A stretch of DNA of 64,000 nucleotides, from positions 43,333 to 107,332 of the forward strand of contig NZ_JACJJE010000006.1 of NCBI RefSeq assembly GCF_016899775.1, in the 5' to 3' direction. This stretch comes from Pseudoflavonifractor capillosus. GTDB lineage: Bacteria; Bacillota; Clostridia; Oscillospirales; Oscillospiraceae. The position numbers and the translations under genes were made by a program. Positions 43,181 through 52,540 of the stretch are shown in pieces. How positions within the stretch are numbered: the stretch's first letter is position 1; each line of letters starts with the position of its first letter. Below the pieces are notes generated by a model. That model did no database searches and had not been told where the DNA came from. It worked only from the letters and a program-made list of their open reading frames with translations.

Positions 43181-44428
43181 TCACCGCCGCACCCACTTGC
43201 CGAAGAAGGTCTTTTTATAGCGCCGCAGCTCCTCCTTGGCCTCGGCATGGTCGCCGGCCTTCTGGAGGTACTCCACGCCCTTTGGAATGTCCTCCGGGCC
43301 GCCCAGCCCCCGGGCGTAGAGATATCCCAGAAGGTAAAAAGCGTTTCTGCTGTCCCAGTCCACCATCTCCAAAAACTTTCGGGCCTGAACATAGTCCTGC
43401 TGGGTCCCCCGGCCGTGGGCGCAGCAGGCCCCCAGGTAGTAGGCTCCCCAGTTGCTGCTGGTGTCCTGGTCATAGGCCCACTTGAGCAGCTGGAAGGCCT
43501 TGGCATAGTCCTGCTCTACCCCATCGCCGTTGTAGTAGAAGGCCCCCAGCCGGTTGGCCGGGCCGATTTTGGACTGGATGGGGGCGGCCAGGGCACGCTG
43601 GTAGTAGTCGGCAGCCCGCCGGACGTCCTTCTCCACGCCCCTCCCCAGCTCATAGGACCAGCCCGCCATGAAAAAGGCCCGGGGCTCCCCCAGCTCCGCC
43701 GAGCGCCGGTAGAGAGGCAGCCCCTCATCATCCTTTTTTTCATTGATGAGGGTGTAACCATAGAAGTACATCGCGTCCGGATAGCCCTTTTCCGCCCCAT
43801 AGCGCTCTACCTCCCGCTCCTGCTCCGGCCGGGGAGAGATCAGGCCCTGTTTCCCGTTTCGGTAAAAATTGCCCAGGTTGAGGCCGGCCAGGGAGACCCC
43901 GTTCCGATAGGCACGCCACAGCCAGTCCTCGCACTTGGCGTAGTTCTCCCGCAGATAGCTCTGAACGGCGTCGTCGCTGTCAAAATCCTCCCGAGTCCTC
44001 CCCTGGATTGCTGCAAAATCTCCCCAGAAGTACACGTTGCCGATGAGCATCTGGCAAAAAGGCTCCCCATGCTCCGCCTTGTCCTGCACGGTGTCAAAGG
44101 CCTCCTGGAGGCTCAGGGGCATGGCCTGGGCCAGCTGCCGGTCCATCACCCCGCTGCGCAGGGACAGCAGCGCCCCCATGGCGCTGCCCCCCAGCACCGA
44201 GCGGCGCATGAGCTCGTCCCCAGCCCTGTCATCCACGGGGAAGCCGTGTCCCGGCCAGGTGTACTCCGGGCCGTACAGGCACCGGGCCAGCAGACAGCAG
44301 GCGTCCGCGTCCCCCTCCTGTACCGCCTGCTGAAGCAGCTGGAAGCCCTCCCGCCCCCGGCCGGCAGCCAAGTCATAGTAGATGTATTTCAGGGCCGTCT
44401 CCACCCTGTCGCTGAAAAAACGTCCCAT
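43181..44428 (-). CDS. SEL1-like repeat protein
   Basis: A 415-residue protein built from SEL1/TPR-type helical repeats, for example AYRNGVSLAGLNLGNFYRNG, YGYTLINEKKDDEGLPLYRRSAELGEPRAFFMAG (in parts), ANRLGAFYYNGDGVEQDYAKAFQLLKWA and AYYLGACCAHGRGTQQDYVQA (in parts). Such repeats mediate protein-protein contacts; no enzyme domain or signal peptide is visible. ATG 44428 has AGGAGG at good spacing, while the ATG at 44434 is too close. The role is unknown. Confidence 0.8.
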   Translation of the reverse strand: MGRFFSDRVETALKYIYYDLAAGRGREGFQLLQQAVQEGDADACCLLARCLYGPEYTWPGHGFPVDDRAGDELMRRSVLGGSAMGALLSLRSGVMDRQLAQAMPLSLQEAFDTVQDKAEHGEPFCQMLIGNVYFWGDFAAIQGRTREDFDSDDAVQSYLRENYAKCEDWLWRAYRNGVSLAGLNLGNFYRNGKQGLISPRPEQEREVERYGAEKGYPDAMYFYGYTLINEKKDDEGLPLYRRSAELGEPRAFFMAGWSYELGRGVEKDVRRAADYYQRALAAPIQSKIGPANRLGAFYYNGDGVEQDYAKAFQLLKWAYDQDTSSNWGAYYLGACCAHGRGTQQDYVQARKFLEMVDWDSRNAFYLLGYLYARGLGGPEDIPKGVEYLQKAGDHAEAKEELRRYKKTFFGKWVRR

Positions 44429-44479
44429 GGGCATGTCCTCCTGTGATGATTTTGAGTCGTTTATTGACTGAAATGTGTT

Positions 44480-45055
44480 TTAGCTGTGCGTTGTCAAGCC
44501 AGGCCACTCTTTTCTCAGAATGGCGTACTGATATGTGTTTTCGTAGCGGGGTGTTCCGTCAGGGTTGTTGACGAAGGAGACAAATTCCTGAAACAGGCCC
44601 TCCCGGCGCATGCCGAGCTTCTCACACAACAGCTGACTGGATTGGTTATCGTCCTCCACATAGGCATAAATACGCCTTGCGTCCTTTTGGCGGAACAGAT
44701 AATCAAAGAAGGCGCGGGCAGCCTCAAACGCATAGCCCCTCCCTTGATAATCTGCGTTCAGCATCCAGCAGGGGCTGAATGTGTCGCGGACGGCAGTTTC
44801 ATCTGCATGGGGCTCGCCTGCCTCCGGATATGCGTCGATCTCGCCGATCACTTTGCCCGAGTCTTTCAGCGTGATTGCAAAATAATACTCAGTTTCGCTG
44901 CTGCGTTTTTTCATTTCCTCCTTCGCTGCATCAAGCGAATTCAGCCTCATGCTGGCGAAACAGTTCACAACCGGTTCCCTCAGGTATGCGTATACATCCT
45001 CTGCGTCGCTCTCTGCAAAAGGCCGCAAAATCAATCGTTCCGTTTCAAGAATCAT
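44480..45055 (-). CDS. GNAT family N-acetyltransferase
   Basis: A 191-residue acetyltransferase of the RimJ/RimL-like branch. It begins MILETERLILRPFAESDAEDVY, has the acetyl-CoA loop in NADYQGRGYAFEAARAFFDY and ends with SQLLCEKLGMRREGLFQEFV. Substrate unknown (protein N-terminus, amino-sugar or antibiotic). Start at 45055 follows AAAGGAG; the gap to the upstream membrane-protein gene is only 20 bases, so they are probably co-transcribed. Confidence 0.85.
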   Translation of the reverse strand: MILETERLILRPFAESDAEDVYAYLREPVVNCFASMRLNSLDAAKEEMKKRSSETEYYFAITLKDSGKVIGEIDAYPEAGEPHADETAVRDTFSPCWMLNADYQGRGYAFEAARAFFDYLFRQKDARRIYAYVEDDNQSSQLLCEKLGMRREGLFQEFVSFVNNPDGTPRYENTYQYAILRKEWPGLTTHS

Positions 45056-45075
45056 ATCCGATCTCCTTTTGGTCC

Positions 45076-46785
45076 TCAGCTCCGCGTTTCTCCACATGCT
45101 CCATTCTGCACCTCCTGGAAGTCAGAGACATTCACTGGCCTGTGATCGTATGCGTCGGAGAAGTATTTTGCGGCTTCCTGCACATCCGGCACCACCCGCT
45201 CCCACAGGCAGGAACCATTGGGGGAAGAACAGTTGATCTCCACCGCGTACTTGCCCGCATCCGGACCCTGGCTGGCGACGGCGCACTGGATAAACCAGTA
45301 GTTTTCCAGGTTCTGAGGGTCCTTCTGCTCCAGAATCAAAAAACTGTCCGGGTCTGGGACCAGTTCCCGCAGCTCCTCATCAATGTCCTGCCAGGATGGA
45401 TCAGCGGTGCTGCCGGCGTACCCACCCACGGTCAGGGTCCAGGGCCAGTCCGGATGGGGCTGGGGCGGAGCGGGGGAGGTGGTCCGGCCTTGACGCTCCA
45501 TTACCGGCTGCCAGGTGCGGCCGGAGCGCTCCATGTGGGTCCAGCAGTCCAGAGCGGGGATCTCCCCCCGCAGCCAGCCCCGCAGCACCGTCTCCGCCTC
45601 GCCGGCGGAGAGGTCCCGGGCCCAGGCGTACTGCCCAGACACGTTTGGCGTACCAGAATACTCCTCCATCAGAATGCGGGTAGGCTGTGCCGTGCCGCCG
45701 GCCAGGCAGACCAGACGGCTGAAGGTGCGTCCCTGCCCCTGGAAGGGGACGCCGGGCACCAGCTGGAACGGAGCAGTCTCTCCGGTCTGATCGGGCTGCC
45801 GCAGCAGCTGATGGATGGTGTCCCAGGTGATGCGGGAAGTCACCGAGCCGTCGGGCAGGGTGAGCACCTGATTCTGAGCCCGCTGCTCCTGCTCCCGGCG
45901 GTTCTGCTCCTCAAACTGCGCCGCCCGATTCCGGTAGGCGCGCTCCTGGGCGTACTGCTGCTCCTCCTCCTTGGCGTAAATCAGGTCGTCGTACTCCCTG
46001 GAGTTGTATTCCCCAAAGACTGCGGCGGGGGCACGCTGGCGCAGGCAGTCCATGGCTTCCTCCACCTCCCGCTTTGACTTGAGAGAGGTGACCTGCTGCT
46101 GCCGGCGGTCATCCACGATCCGGATCTCATAGAGGTATGTAACCTGGGTGCGTTTTCCGGCATGGCGGGTGTGTCGCTCCACACGGCTGAACACGCCCCG
46201 GATGCGGGGGATGGAGGACACCTCGTCTCCCAACACCCATTCCCTGCCAACTCCCAGCCGGCCGAACCACTGGCCGTTTTGCTTCAAATCCTGATCCACC
46301 ATGGCAAAGAGCTCCTTGACTGGGGGCGCCTCCTCGGGATACGGGAGCTGGCTGCGAATGGACCGGGCCAGGGCACTTTTCTCTGGAACCAGGGCGTCCC
46401 GCAGACTTCGGTAGGCCAGAAAGAGCCCCACCAGAATCGCTCCGGCCCCGACCACGGGGATCAGGTAATAGCCGAAGCTGATCTCCTCCTTGAGCCGCTC
46501 CGCCTCATAGGGCATGGTCTCGGCCACCGCGAAGAACCAGATGGCCAGACCGCCGCCCACGGCCAAGAGAGCGGCCGGGATCAGTCCGGTCAGCCGCCCC
46601 CGGGTGCGCTGGAGGCAGTAGCCCTCCTCCGGGCCGTCGGGCTGCTGCCTCCTGTTCCACCACATAATCAGGAGGATCAGGGGGATGGCAAAGATGCGCA
46701 GCACTACCACCAGAAGTATGTAGACGATGACATTCCAGGGCCATTTGAGATAAAAGCGTTTTTTGGACGTTTCCTTCGGTTCCAT
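45076..46785 (-). CDS. Large membrane protein of unknown function
   Basis: A 569-residue protein with four hydrophobic segments in the first ~125 residues (about 18-40, 66-85 and 104-122 are clearest), then a long soluble region with a charged Glu/Arg/Gln-rich coiled coil (KEEEQQYAQERAYRNRAAQF) near 270-305 and C-terminal alpha/beta segments with no recognised motif. The repeated pattern of Gly/Thr-rich strands could be a sensor or scaffold. I do not recognise the family. Start at 46785 follows GGAGGG. First gene of a pair with the acetyltransferase. Confidence 0.7.
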   Translation of the reverse strand: MEPKETSKKRFYLKWPWNVIVYILLVVVLRIFAIPLILLIMWWNRRQQPDGPEEGYCLQRTRGRLTGLIPAALLAVGGGLAIWFFAVAETMPYEAERLKEEISFGYYLIPVVGAGAILVGLFLAYRSLRDALVPEKSALARSIRSQLPYPEEAPPVKELFAMVDQDLKQNGQWFGRLGVGREWVLGDEVSSIPRIRGVFSRVERHTRHAGKRTQVTYLYEIRIVDDRRQQQVTSLKSKREVEEAMDCLRQRAPAAVFGEYNSREYDDLIYAKEEEQQYAQERAYRNRAAQFEEQNRREQEQRAQNQVLTLPDGSVTSRITWDTIHQLLRQPDQTGETAPFQLVPGVPFQGQGRTFSRLVCLAGGTAQPTRILMEEYSGTPNVSGQYAWARDLSAGEAETVLRGWLRGEIPALDCWTHMERSGRTWQPVMERQGRTTSPAPPQPHPDWPWTLTVGGYAGSTADPSWQDIDEELRELVPDPDSFLILEQKDPQNLENYWFIQCAVASQGPDAGKYAVEINCSSPNGSCLWERVVPDVQEAAKYFSDAYDHRPVNVSDFQEVQNGACGETRS

Positions 46786-47016
46786 GAAATTGATCCCTCC
46801 ATATTCCAAAATGACAGCGTTTCCCTCTGGCGTGTGACAAGGGATGCGGCTCCAACTGTCGAAAAAGACAAAAAATCCAGAAGAGGCTATAACATTTTGT
46901 CTCTTTTATTGTACCACAAGTTCCGGGGAGATGGGAATACCGCACTGTGTCATTTGGAGAGATTTTTATGTCTGCCGGGGGCTCCGCAGGACTATGGAGA
47001 GCGGGAAGCGCCTGAG
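46786..47016. other. Gap without recognisable gene
   Basis: About 230 bases upstream of the membrane-protein gene. It is the leader/promoter side of that gene (TACAAT on the - strand near 46916-46911, no clear -35). Nothing else is seen. Confidence 0.5.
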
Positions 47017-47056
47017 GAAAATAAAAGAGATGCACAACCCTGGTCGTGCACCTCTT
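47017..47056 (-). terminator. Terminator after the GH13 gene
   Basis: On the - strand AGAGGTGCACGAC pairs with GTTGTGCATCTCT (two G-T pairs), followed by TTTATTTT. It lies 80 bases after the GH13 stop. Confidence 0.7.
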
Positions 47057-47138
47057 CGTTTTGAGGAAAATGAGCTTTGGAACGTCGAAAGACATCCTCC
47101 AGGCAGTCCGCCCCAGAAGGGGCCTGCATTTTGTCTGC

Positions 47139-49022
47139 TCAGTCCGGCTCCTGCGGGGCATCGCCGCTCACAGACAGCTTCAGCAGGCTGCCGGTCCGGG
47201 GAGGCAGGGTGAGCACATGCCCCTGAGCGGAGATCTGAAACCGGGCCGACCCCAGAAGGAGCTCGATGCGCTCGGCGTCCTCCAGACGCAGCTCAGCGGA
47301 CTCGCCTCCGGTGTTGAAGGCGGCCAGGATGGTCTCTCCCTCCGCCGACCGGGTGAAGGCCAGCAGGGGCCCCTGGGCCGCCCGGTAGCGGATATCCCCC
47401 CGCCGCAGGGCGGGGCACTCCTGCCGCAGGTGGCCCAGGCGGGTGAACCAGCCCAGCAGTTCATAGTCCTCCCGGCCCCAGGGGAAGGTGCGGCGGTTGA
47501 AGGGGTCCTCAAAGCCCTCCATCCCCGCCTCGTCCCCGTAGTACACGGTGGGGGAGCCGGGGAAGGCGAACAGCAGGGCGGCCCCCAGCTTCAGCAGCTC
47601 CTTGCCCCGGCGGCGCTGGTCGGCCTCCATGCGGAAGCTGGCCCGCCACTCCCGGGAGCGCTCCCGGCACTCGCTGCCCACCCCCAGGAGGGTGAGGATA
47701 CGGGGAGTGTCGTGGGTGCCCAGGGAGTTCATGGCCGAGTAGTAGGCGAAGGGGGGATAGTTCTCCCGCAGGGTCTCCATGGTCTCCATGAAGTCCGCCG
47801 CATCGCCCCCCCGCAGGTAGTCCAGGGCGGCCCCCCGGAAGGGATAGTTCATCAGGCCGTCGCAGTGCCCGCCCAGGATGTGCTTCCGGCGCACCCCGTA
47901 GGCTACCTTGGTGGAGCCGTCCTCCCACACCTCTCCGATGACTACCGCGTCGGGTTTCTCCGCCCGGGCGGCGGCGTGGACCCCAGCCACGAAGTCGTCG
48001 GGGAGCTCGTCGGCCACGTCCAGCCGCCAGCCGTCCGCGCCCGCCCGAAGCCACCGCCGGACCACCGAGTCCTCCCCGCCGAAGATGAATTCCCGGTAAG
48101 CGGGGTCGTGCTCGTTCATGGAGGGCAGGGAGTAGATGCCCCACCAGCTCTCGTACTGGTCTGGCCACTGATAGAAGTTGTACCAGGAGTAGTAGGGGGA
48201 GTCCTGGCTCTGGTGGGCCCCCAGCTCCGGGTAGAAGCCGTCCCCGTTGAAATAGCGGCTCACAAATCCGGTGTGGTTGAACACCCCGTCCAGCATCACC
48301 CGCATCCCCAGCCGGTGGGCCTTTTGGCACAGGCGGGAGAAGTCCTCCTCTGTCCCCAGCATGGGGTCGATGGAGCGGTAGTCGGCGGTGCCGTACCGGT
48401 GGTTCTCTGCCGCCTCAAAGATGGGGCAGAAGTACAGGGTGCGCACCCCCAGGCTATGGAGGTAGTCCAGCTTTTCCTCCACCCCCTGCAGGCTGCCCCC
48501 GAAGAAGTCCCGGTTGCGGATCTCCCCGCTGTGGTCGGGGCGGTACTCCGGCTCGTCCTGCCAGGCGGCGTGGACCCACCGCCCCCCCACCATTCCCTTG
48601 GGGTCGGGGACACGGAGACGGCGAAACCGGTCGGGGAAGATCTGATAAGTCATCCCCTCCCCAAACCAGGCAGGGACCGCCTCGCTGCCGTCGTACACAG
48701 TGAGCTGGAAGGGGCCCAGCTGCTCCCCCTTTTTGCCGTCCAGCCGCTCCAGGGTGAAGGTATACCACACCAGGCCCACATAGTCCACGGTATTCAGCAC
48801 GCAGGTAAACACATCCCGGTCTCCGTCCAGGCCGGACCAGGGCATGGGAATCTCCACTGTCTCATCCGCCCGGAATTCAAAGCGGGCGGACAGGCGGGCC
48901 CAGGAGTAGCCCTCCGCCCGCGGGGGGCGCAGGTTCAGCGTTACCTTGGTCCCCGAGGCCACCGCCCCGTAGGGGGCCTTATACCGGGAGTCCCGGGAGT
49001 CAAAAATGGTTGGTCCTGTCAT
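47139..49022 (-). CDS. Glycoside hydrolase family 13 (neopullulanase/alpha-glucosidase-like)
   Basis: A 627-residue enzyme acting on alpha-glucans or maltodextrins. An N-terminal beta domain (~1-120) precedes the barrel. The four conserved regions are visible: DGVFNHTG, DGWRLDVADEL with the nucleophile Asp, VIGEVWED with the acid/base Glu, and NSLGTHDTPRI. A beta-sandwich domain follows (~545-625). No signal peptide, so it works inside the cell on imported oligosaccharides. The N-domain arrangement is that of cyclomaltodextrinase/neopullulanase types. AAGGTG precedes the start. Confidence 0.92.
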   Translation of the reverse strand: MTGPTIFDSRDSRYKAPYGAVASGTKVTLNLRPPRAEGYSWARLSARFEFRADETVEIPMPWSGLDGDRDVFTCVLNTVDYVGLVWYTFTLERLDGKKGEQLGPFQLTVYDGSEAVPAWFGEGMTYQIFPDRFRRLRVPDPKGMVGGRWVHAAWQDEPEYRPDHSGEIRNRDFFGGSLQGVEEKLDYLHSLGVRTLYFCPIFEAAENHRYGTADYRSIDPMLGTEEDFSRLCQKAHRLGMRVMLDGVFNHTGFVSRYFNGDGFYPELGAHQSQDSPYYSWYNFYQWPDQYESWWGIYSLPSMNEHDPAYREFIFGGEDSVVRRWLRAGADGWRLDVADELPDDFVAGVHAAARAEKPDAVVIGEVWEDGSTKVAYGVRRKHILGGHCDGLMNYPFRGAALDYLRGGDAADFMETMETLRENYPPFAYYSAMNSLGTHDTPRILTLLGVGSECRERSREWRASFRMEADQRRRGKELLKLGAALLFAFPGSPTVYYGDEAGMEGFEDPFNRRTFPWGREDYELLGWFTRLGHLRQECPALRRGDIRYRAAQGPLLAFTRSAEGETILAAFNTGGESAELRLEDAERIELLLGSARFQISAQGHVLTLPPRTGSLLKLSVSGDAPQEPD

Positions 49023-49082
49023 GGTATCACCTTAGTTTCTCGTTCTTCGTCCGGGCGGCCTGCGGCCGCCCCGGTGGCTGGC

Positions 49083-50021
49083 TCAGGAGTAGTGGTAGCT
49101 CCCGCCGCCGATGAACTCCCGCAGGAGGGAGTCCTTATCCACCAGCTCCGGGTCGATGGGCTCGAAGTACTGGAAGGCCTCAATGAGCTCCAGCAGCTCG
49201 GCGCGGCGCACATTCTCCTCGGGAACTGCCTGGAGGAGAGGGAGGGCGTAGTTCTTCATAACCGACACCTCATAGGGGAGGGAGGAGTCGAAAATGATGT
49301 CCGCCCGGTTCTTATAGGGGGAGATGTACAGCTTCTCCCCTCGGCGCACATTGGCCCACATCTCCAGGGTGTCCTCCACATCGGTGCCCCGGAAGTTGTA
49401 GTCCCGCACCGCCCGGCGGGTCAGGCGCATCCAGGTGCCCTTGAAGCGCAGGACGGAGCCCTCGTTCACATTGGAACGAGCGGAGATGTACAGCTTGGTG
49501 GCCTCCGGGTGGCGGCCGGCGATGTCGTCGTTGAGGGCGTGGATGCCCTCGAACACCACAATCTCATTTTTGCCCAGCTTCAGAGGAGTGGCCCGGCTGT
49601 CGTTGCGCATGTGCCGGGCAAACTCATACTTCGGAATCCAGATCTCTTCACCTTTGGACAGGGCGGTGAAGTGCCGGTCCAGCAGCTCCATATCCAGGCA
49701 CAGGGGGGATTCGTAGTCGATGTCCCCCTCCGGGGTCCGGGGGGCGGTGCGGGGGTTGATGGTATGAAAGTAGTTGTCCATTGCCACCGCGTGGGTGTTG
49801 ACCCCCCGGCGCTGGAGCTCCTCGGCGATCTTCATGGCGGTGGTGGTCTTTCCGGAGCCGGAGGGGCCGGAGAGGAGCACGATGGGGCTGCGTTCCAGAT
49901 TGGTGAGGATTTTATCCGCGGCCAGGGACACCCGCTGGGCGTAGTTGTCGTCGCACTCGGCCAGAAACTCATGGACGTCCGTCTGGATGCGGCGGTTGAT
50001 CTCCTGCAGTTGGTAAGCCAT
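49083..50021 (-). CDS. Uridine kinase-like nucleoside kinase
   Basis: A 312-residue P-loop kinase. Walker A GPSGSGKTT is at 52-60; VAMDNYFHT near residue 80 carries the catalytic Asp, and IVVFEGIHALND and LTRRAVRDYNFRG match the phosphoribulokinase/uridine kinase family. The ~45-residue N-terminal extension and ~100-residue C-terminal part distinguish it from short Udk proteins; it resembles the long kinases that follow a TGS domain in Clostridia, here without the TGS part. AAAGGAG precedes the start. Confidence 0.88.
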   Translation of the reverse strand: MAYQLQEINRRIQTDVHEFLAECDDNYAQRVSLAADKILTNLERSPIVLLSGPSGSGKTTTAMKIAEELQRRGVNTHAVAMDNYFHTINPRTAPRTPEGDIDYESPLCLDMELLDRHFTALSKGEEIWIPKYEFARHMRNDSRATPLKLGKNEIVVFEGIHALNDDIAGRHPEATKLYISARSNVNEGSVLRFKGTWMRLTRRAVRDYNFRGTDVEDTLEMWANVRRGEKLYISPYKNRADIIFDSSLPYEVSVMKNYALPLLQAVPEENVRRAELLELIEAFQYFEPIDPELVDKDSLLREFIGGGSYHYS

Positions 50022-50084
50022 GGGAAAAACTCCTTTCTGTCAATCGGCTGTGTTCAAATCCGCGCTCTGGGCATTAAGCAGGGC

Positions 50085-51587
50085 CTAAGTCCGGTCCTGA
50101 TAAAAGGCTGCGATTTCGTCCTTCTGGGCCAGAATCTTGTCCCGGGAGGTCAGGTAGTCGTGGGGGTACTTGGGGTTGGGCAGGCGGACGATCCGCCCGT
50201 TTTTCCGGTCCACCAGCTTGGTGACCCCGCCGCCCCCGATGGAGACCACAGTCTGCAGTTCCTCCATCATAATGATATTATAGACGCTCTCCTTGCCGGG
50301 GAGACACCAGCCTACGTTTTCCAGAGAGCCGGACATGTACTTCTGACGGTACAGGTAATAGGGCAGGTAACCTGCCCCCCGCAGGGTTTCCCGGGAGAAG
50401 TCCAGCATGCGGGCGGTCTCCTCCCCGCTGGGGAGGGCACCGCCCTCCTCCATCAGCCGGGAACCCTTTTTCAGGGCCAGGGTGTGGACGGTGACATTCT
50501 CCGGCTCCAGGGAGAGCACCCCCTCCAGGGAGCGGCGGAAGCCCTCAAAGGAGTCCCGGGGCAGGCCGGCGATCAGGTCCATATTGATGGAGTCAAAGCC
50601 CACCTCCCGGGCCAGGGCGTAGGCGTCCAGGATGTCCCGGGCGGAGTGTTTCCGTCCGATGGCGGCAAGCACCCCGTCCTCCAGGGTCTGGGGATTGATG
50701 GAGATGCGCTCCACCCCCTGGCGGCGTAAGACCTCCAGCTTCTCCCGGGTGATGGTGTCGGGACGTCCCGCCTCCACCGTATACTCTACGCAGGTTTCCA
50801 GGGGGAGATGCGCCCGGGCGGCGGAAAACAGCGCCCCCAGCTGCCCGGCGGACAGGGTGGTGGGGGTGCCGCCCCCCACATACAGGGAGTGGATGGACAG
50901 GCCGCTCTCCTTCAAAACCCGGCCGGTATATTCCACCTCCTCCAGCACTGCTTCCAGATAGGGCTCCACCAGCTTCAGGGTCCGGCCCACGTCGGCGGAC
51001 ACAAAAGAGCAGTAGGCGCACCGGGTGGGACAGAAGGGGATTCCGATGTACAGGGACACCTGGTCCTCCCGCACTGCCCGGTCCACCGCCAGGCTGGCCT
51101 GGGCGCAGTCCACCGCCAGCTTGGCCCGGAGAGGGGAGACCCGGTATTCCTCCTCCAGTTCCGACTGGGCCTGCTCGGGCGTACCCCCCGCCAGCATGCA
51201 GCGGGTGGGCAACTTCACCGGGCGCACCCCGGTGAGGGCCCCCCAGGGGGGCTCCTGGCCCAGCACGGCGGTCCCCGCCCGATAGAAGGACATCTTCAGG
51301 GCGTGCTGGAGGGTGTGATACACCCGCTCCGGGGCCTCGTCCAAAAGGCGGCTCTCCACCTGGGTCTCTCCCTGGGCGGTCCCCTCGGGGCGGGTCACCC
51401 GGGCGGTCACCACCGTCCGGTCCGGGCCCCGGTCCAGAGCAAAAACCGCCTCGTTGTCAGAGGGGGCGTACCCCTCCGGGTACTCCGGGCGCTCCCCGGG
51501 GAACAGCATGAGCATCATCTGTTCCACCGAGTATTTGTAGCGCTCCGGCTGCCAGTTGTAATTTTGAATTTGGAAATACAGCTTCAT
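50085..51587 (-). CDS. hemZ: Coproporphyrinogen dehydrogenase HemZ (radical SAM)
   Basis: A 500-residue oxygen-independent coproporphyrinogen III oxidase-like enzyme of the HemZ type. The N-terminal domain (~1-175) is specific to HemZ; the radical SAM cluster motif is CPTRCAYC (Cys186, Cys190, Cys193) followed by YVGGGTPTTL. The HemZ end (CLPGKESVYNIIMMEELQTV) and a C-terminal GGGGVTKLVDR are present. HemZ and HemW/HemN relatives are easily confused; the N-terminus and length favour HemZ. Start 51587 has only a weak AGTGG upstream; a 23-residue longer frame is less likely. Confidence 0.88.
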   Translation of the reverse strand: MKLYFQIQNYNWQPERYKYSVEQMMLMLFPGERPEYPEGYAPSDNEAVFALDRGPDRTVVTARVTRPEGTAQGETQVESRLLDEAPERVYHTLQHALKMSFYRAGTAVLGQEPPWGALTGVRPVKLPTRCMLAGGTPEQAQSELEEEYRVSPLRAKLAVDCAQASLAVDRAVREDQVSLYIGIPFCPTRCAYCSFVSADVGRTLKLVEPYLEAVLEEVEYTGRVLKESGLSIHSLYVGGGTPTTLSAGQLGALFSAARAHLPLETCVEYTVEAGRPDTITREKLEVLRRQGVERISINPQTLEDGVLAAIGRKHSARDILDAYALAREVGFDSINMDLIAGLPRDSFEGFRRSLEGVLSLEPENVTVHTLALKKGSRLMEEGGALPSGEETARMLDFSRETLRGAGYLPYYLYRQKYMSGSLENVGWCLPGKESVYNIIMMEELQTVVSIGGGGVTKLVDRKNGRIVRLPNPKYPHDYLTSRDKILAQKDEIAAFYQDRT

Positions 51588-52245
51588 AACAGTACCACTT
51601 GAATTGTTTTTTGGGGAGTTTCGCCGCCTTCTTGTTTTTAAGCCTTCCCCCTTCAAGGGGGAAGGTGCCCCCGAAGGGGGCGGATGAGGGTGCTCTCTTG
51701 AGAGCTGTTACCTTCTTGGCAGGAGCCCTTTCATTTGACGCAAGGGGATTCCGCCGCCCGGCAGCGAGTGCCTGTAGGGCGCGACGACTCGGCGCGCCGC
51801 AGGTAATTTTACAGAGTTTCGCCCTGCGGGGCGAGGTACTTTCCCAGCGATGGGAAAGTACCCAAAGGATCGCCGGGGGACGGCTCAGGATGAGCGCTCC
51901 GCGCTCATATTCGCCTTACCCCCGGTCCCCCGTTTACGAGGGCCCCTCCTGAGAGGTTCAGCGAAATTTCCGGCGCGCAAAGCCAGGAGTACCTGGGTGC
52001 AGTTCCGTCCGGCCCCACAGGGGGCCTGCGTGTGCAAAATTTGTCTCTGGTGCGGTCCCGTCGCTGCGCCTGGCTTTGCCGAACCAACGCTCCGGGGCCG
52101 TTTCCCGCCGTAGGGGCGGCCCCATGTGGCCGCCCGCAAGCCTTCCCCCTTCCAGGGGGAAGGTGCCCCCGAAGGGGGCGGATGAGGGTGACCACCGGGA
52201 ATTTTTTGTAGGGGCGGCACACTGGGCCGCCCGCCCACGCAGGTC
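51588..52245. repeat. Repeat-rich intergenic region 3
   Basis: About 660 bases without a credible gene. It holds a composite module in - orientation (51815-52097) whose inner hairpin is GTACTTTCCC / GGGAAAGTAC, flanked by CATCC..GGAAGG modules (51640-51695, 52135-52195) and GTAGGGGC modules (52110-52135, 52208-52235). It lies on one side of the second XRE/small-protein pair; region 4, on the other side, has the same modules in opposite orientation and the same order outward. Confidence 0.75.
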
Positions 52246-52467
52246 CTACGGCATCCGCTCCCGGGTCTCGCTGCGGCCGGTGAGGTAATCCAGGCTCACG
52301 TCAAAAAAGTCAGCCAGGGCGATCAAATTTGCGTATTCTGGCACATGATGGCCCGATTCACAATATTGGTAGGCCCGCAGCGTCTGGTGAAGCAATTCAG
52401 CCATTTGTTTTTGTGTCAGTCCGCGCTCGGTCCGAAGCTGGCGCAGTCGGTCAGAAAGATTCGGCAT
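52246..52467 (-). CDS. Small XRE-family regulator of the second divergent pair
   Basis: A 73-residue helix-turn-helix protein (LRQLRTERGLTQKQMAELLHQ, then NLIALADFFDVSLDYLTGRSE). ATG 52467 follows AAGGAG at short spacing; the earlier in-frame ATGs at 52497 and 52482 lie inside the promoter and operators. Divergent from the 89-residue small protein at 52541. Two promoter-embedded inverted repeats with the same half-sites (ATGAA..TTCAT) are likely its operators. It parallels the pair at 24877-25463. Confidence 0.82.
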   Translation of the reverse strand: MPNLSDRLRQLRTERGLTQKQMAELLHQTLRAYQYCESGHHVPEYANLIALADFFDVSLDYLTGRSETRERMP

Positions 52468-52475
52468 AATTCTCC

Positions 52476-52522
52476 TTGACATGAATTTGAAGTTCATGCT
52501 ATAATATGAATATAAAATTCAT
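52476..52522. promoter_or_regulatory. Promoter and tandem palindromic operators of the second XRE pair
   Basis: On + TTGACA (52476-52481), 18 bases, TATAAT (52500-52505). Two inverted repeats share half-sites: ATGAATTTGAAGTTCAT (52481-52497), filling the spacer, and ATGAATATAAAATTCAT (52506-52522), just after the -10. Centres are 25 bases apart. Binding at either would block the promoter. Confidence 0.75.
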
Positions 52523-52540
52523 CTTTCGAGAGGCGATTTT

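Noticed and set aside
47046..50729. A 1227-codon open frame on the + strand
   Set aside because: It is antisense to the GH13, nucleoside kinase and hemZ genes, all with clear catalytic motifs; the translation is Gly/Pro/His/Val-rich with no recognised domain, as expected from high GC.
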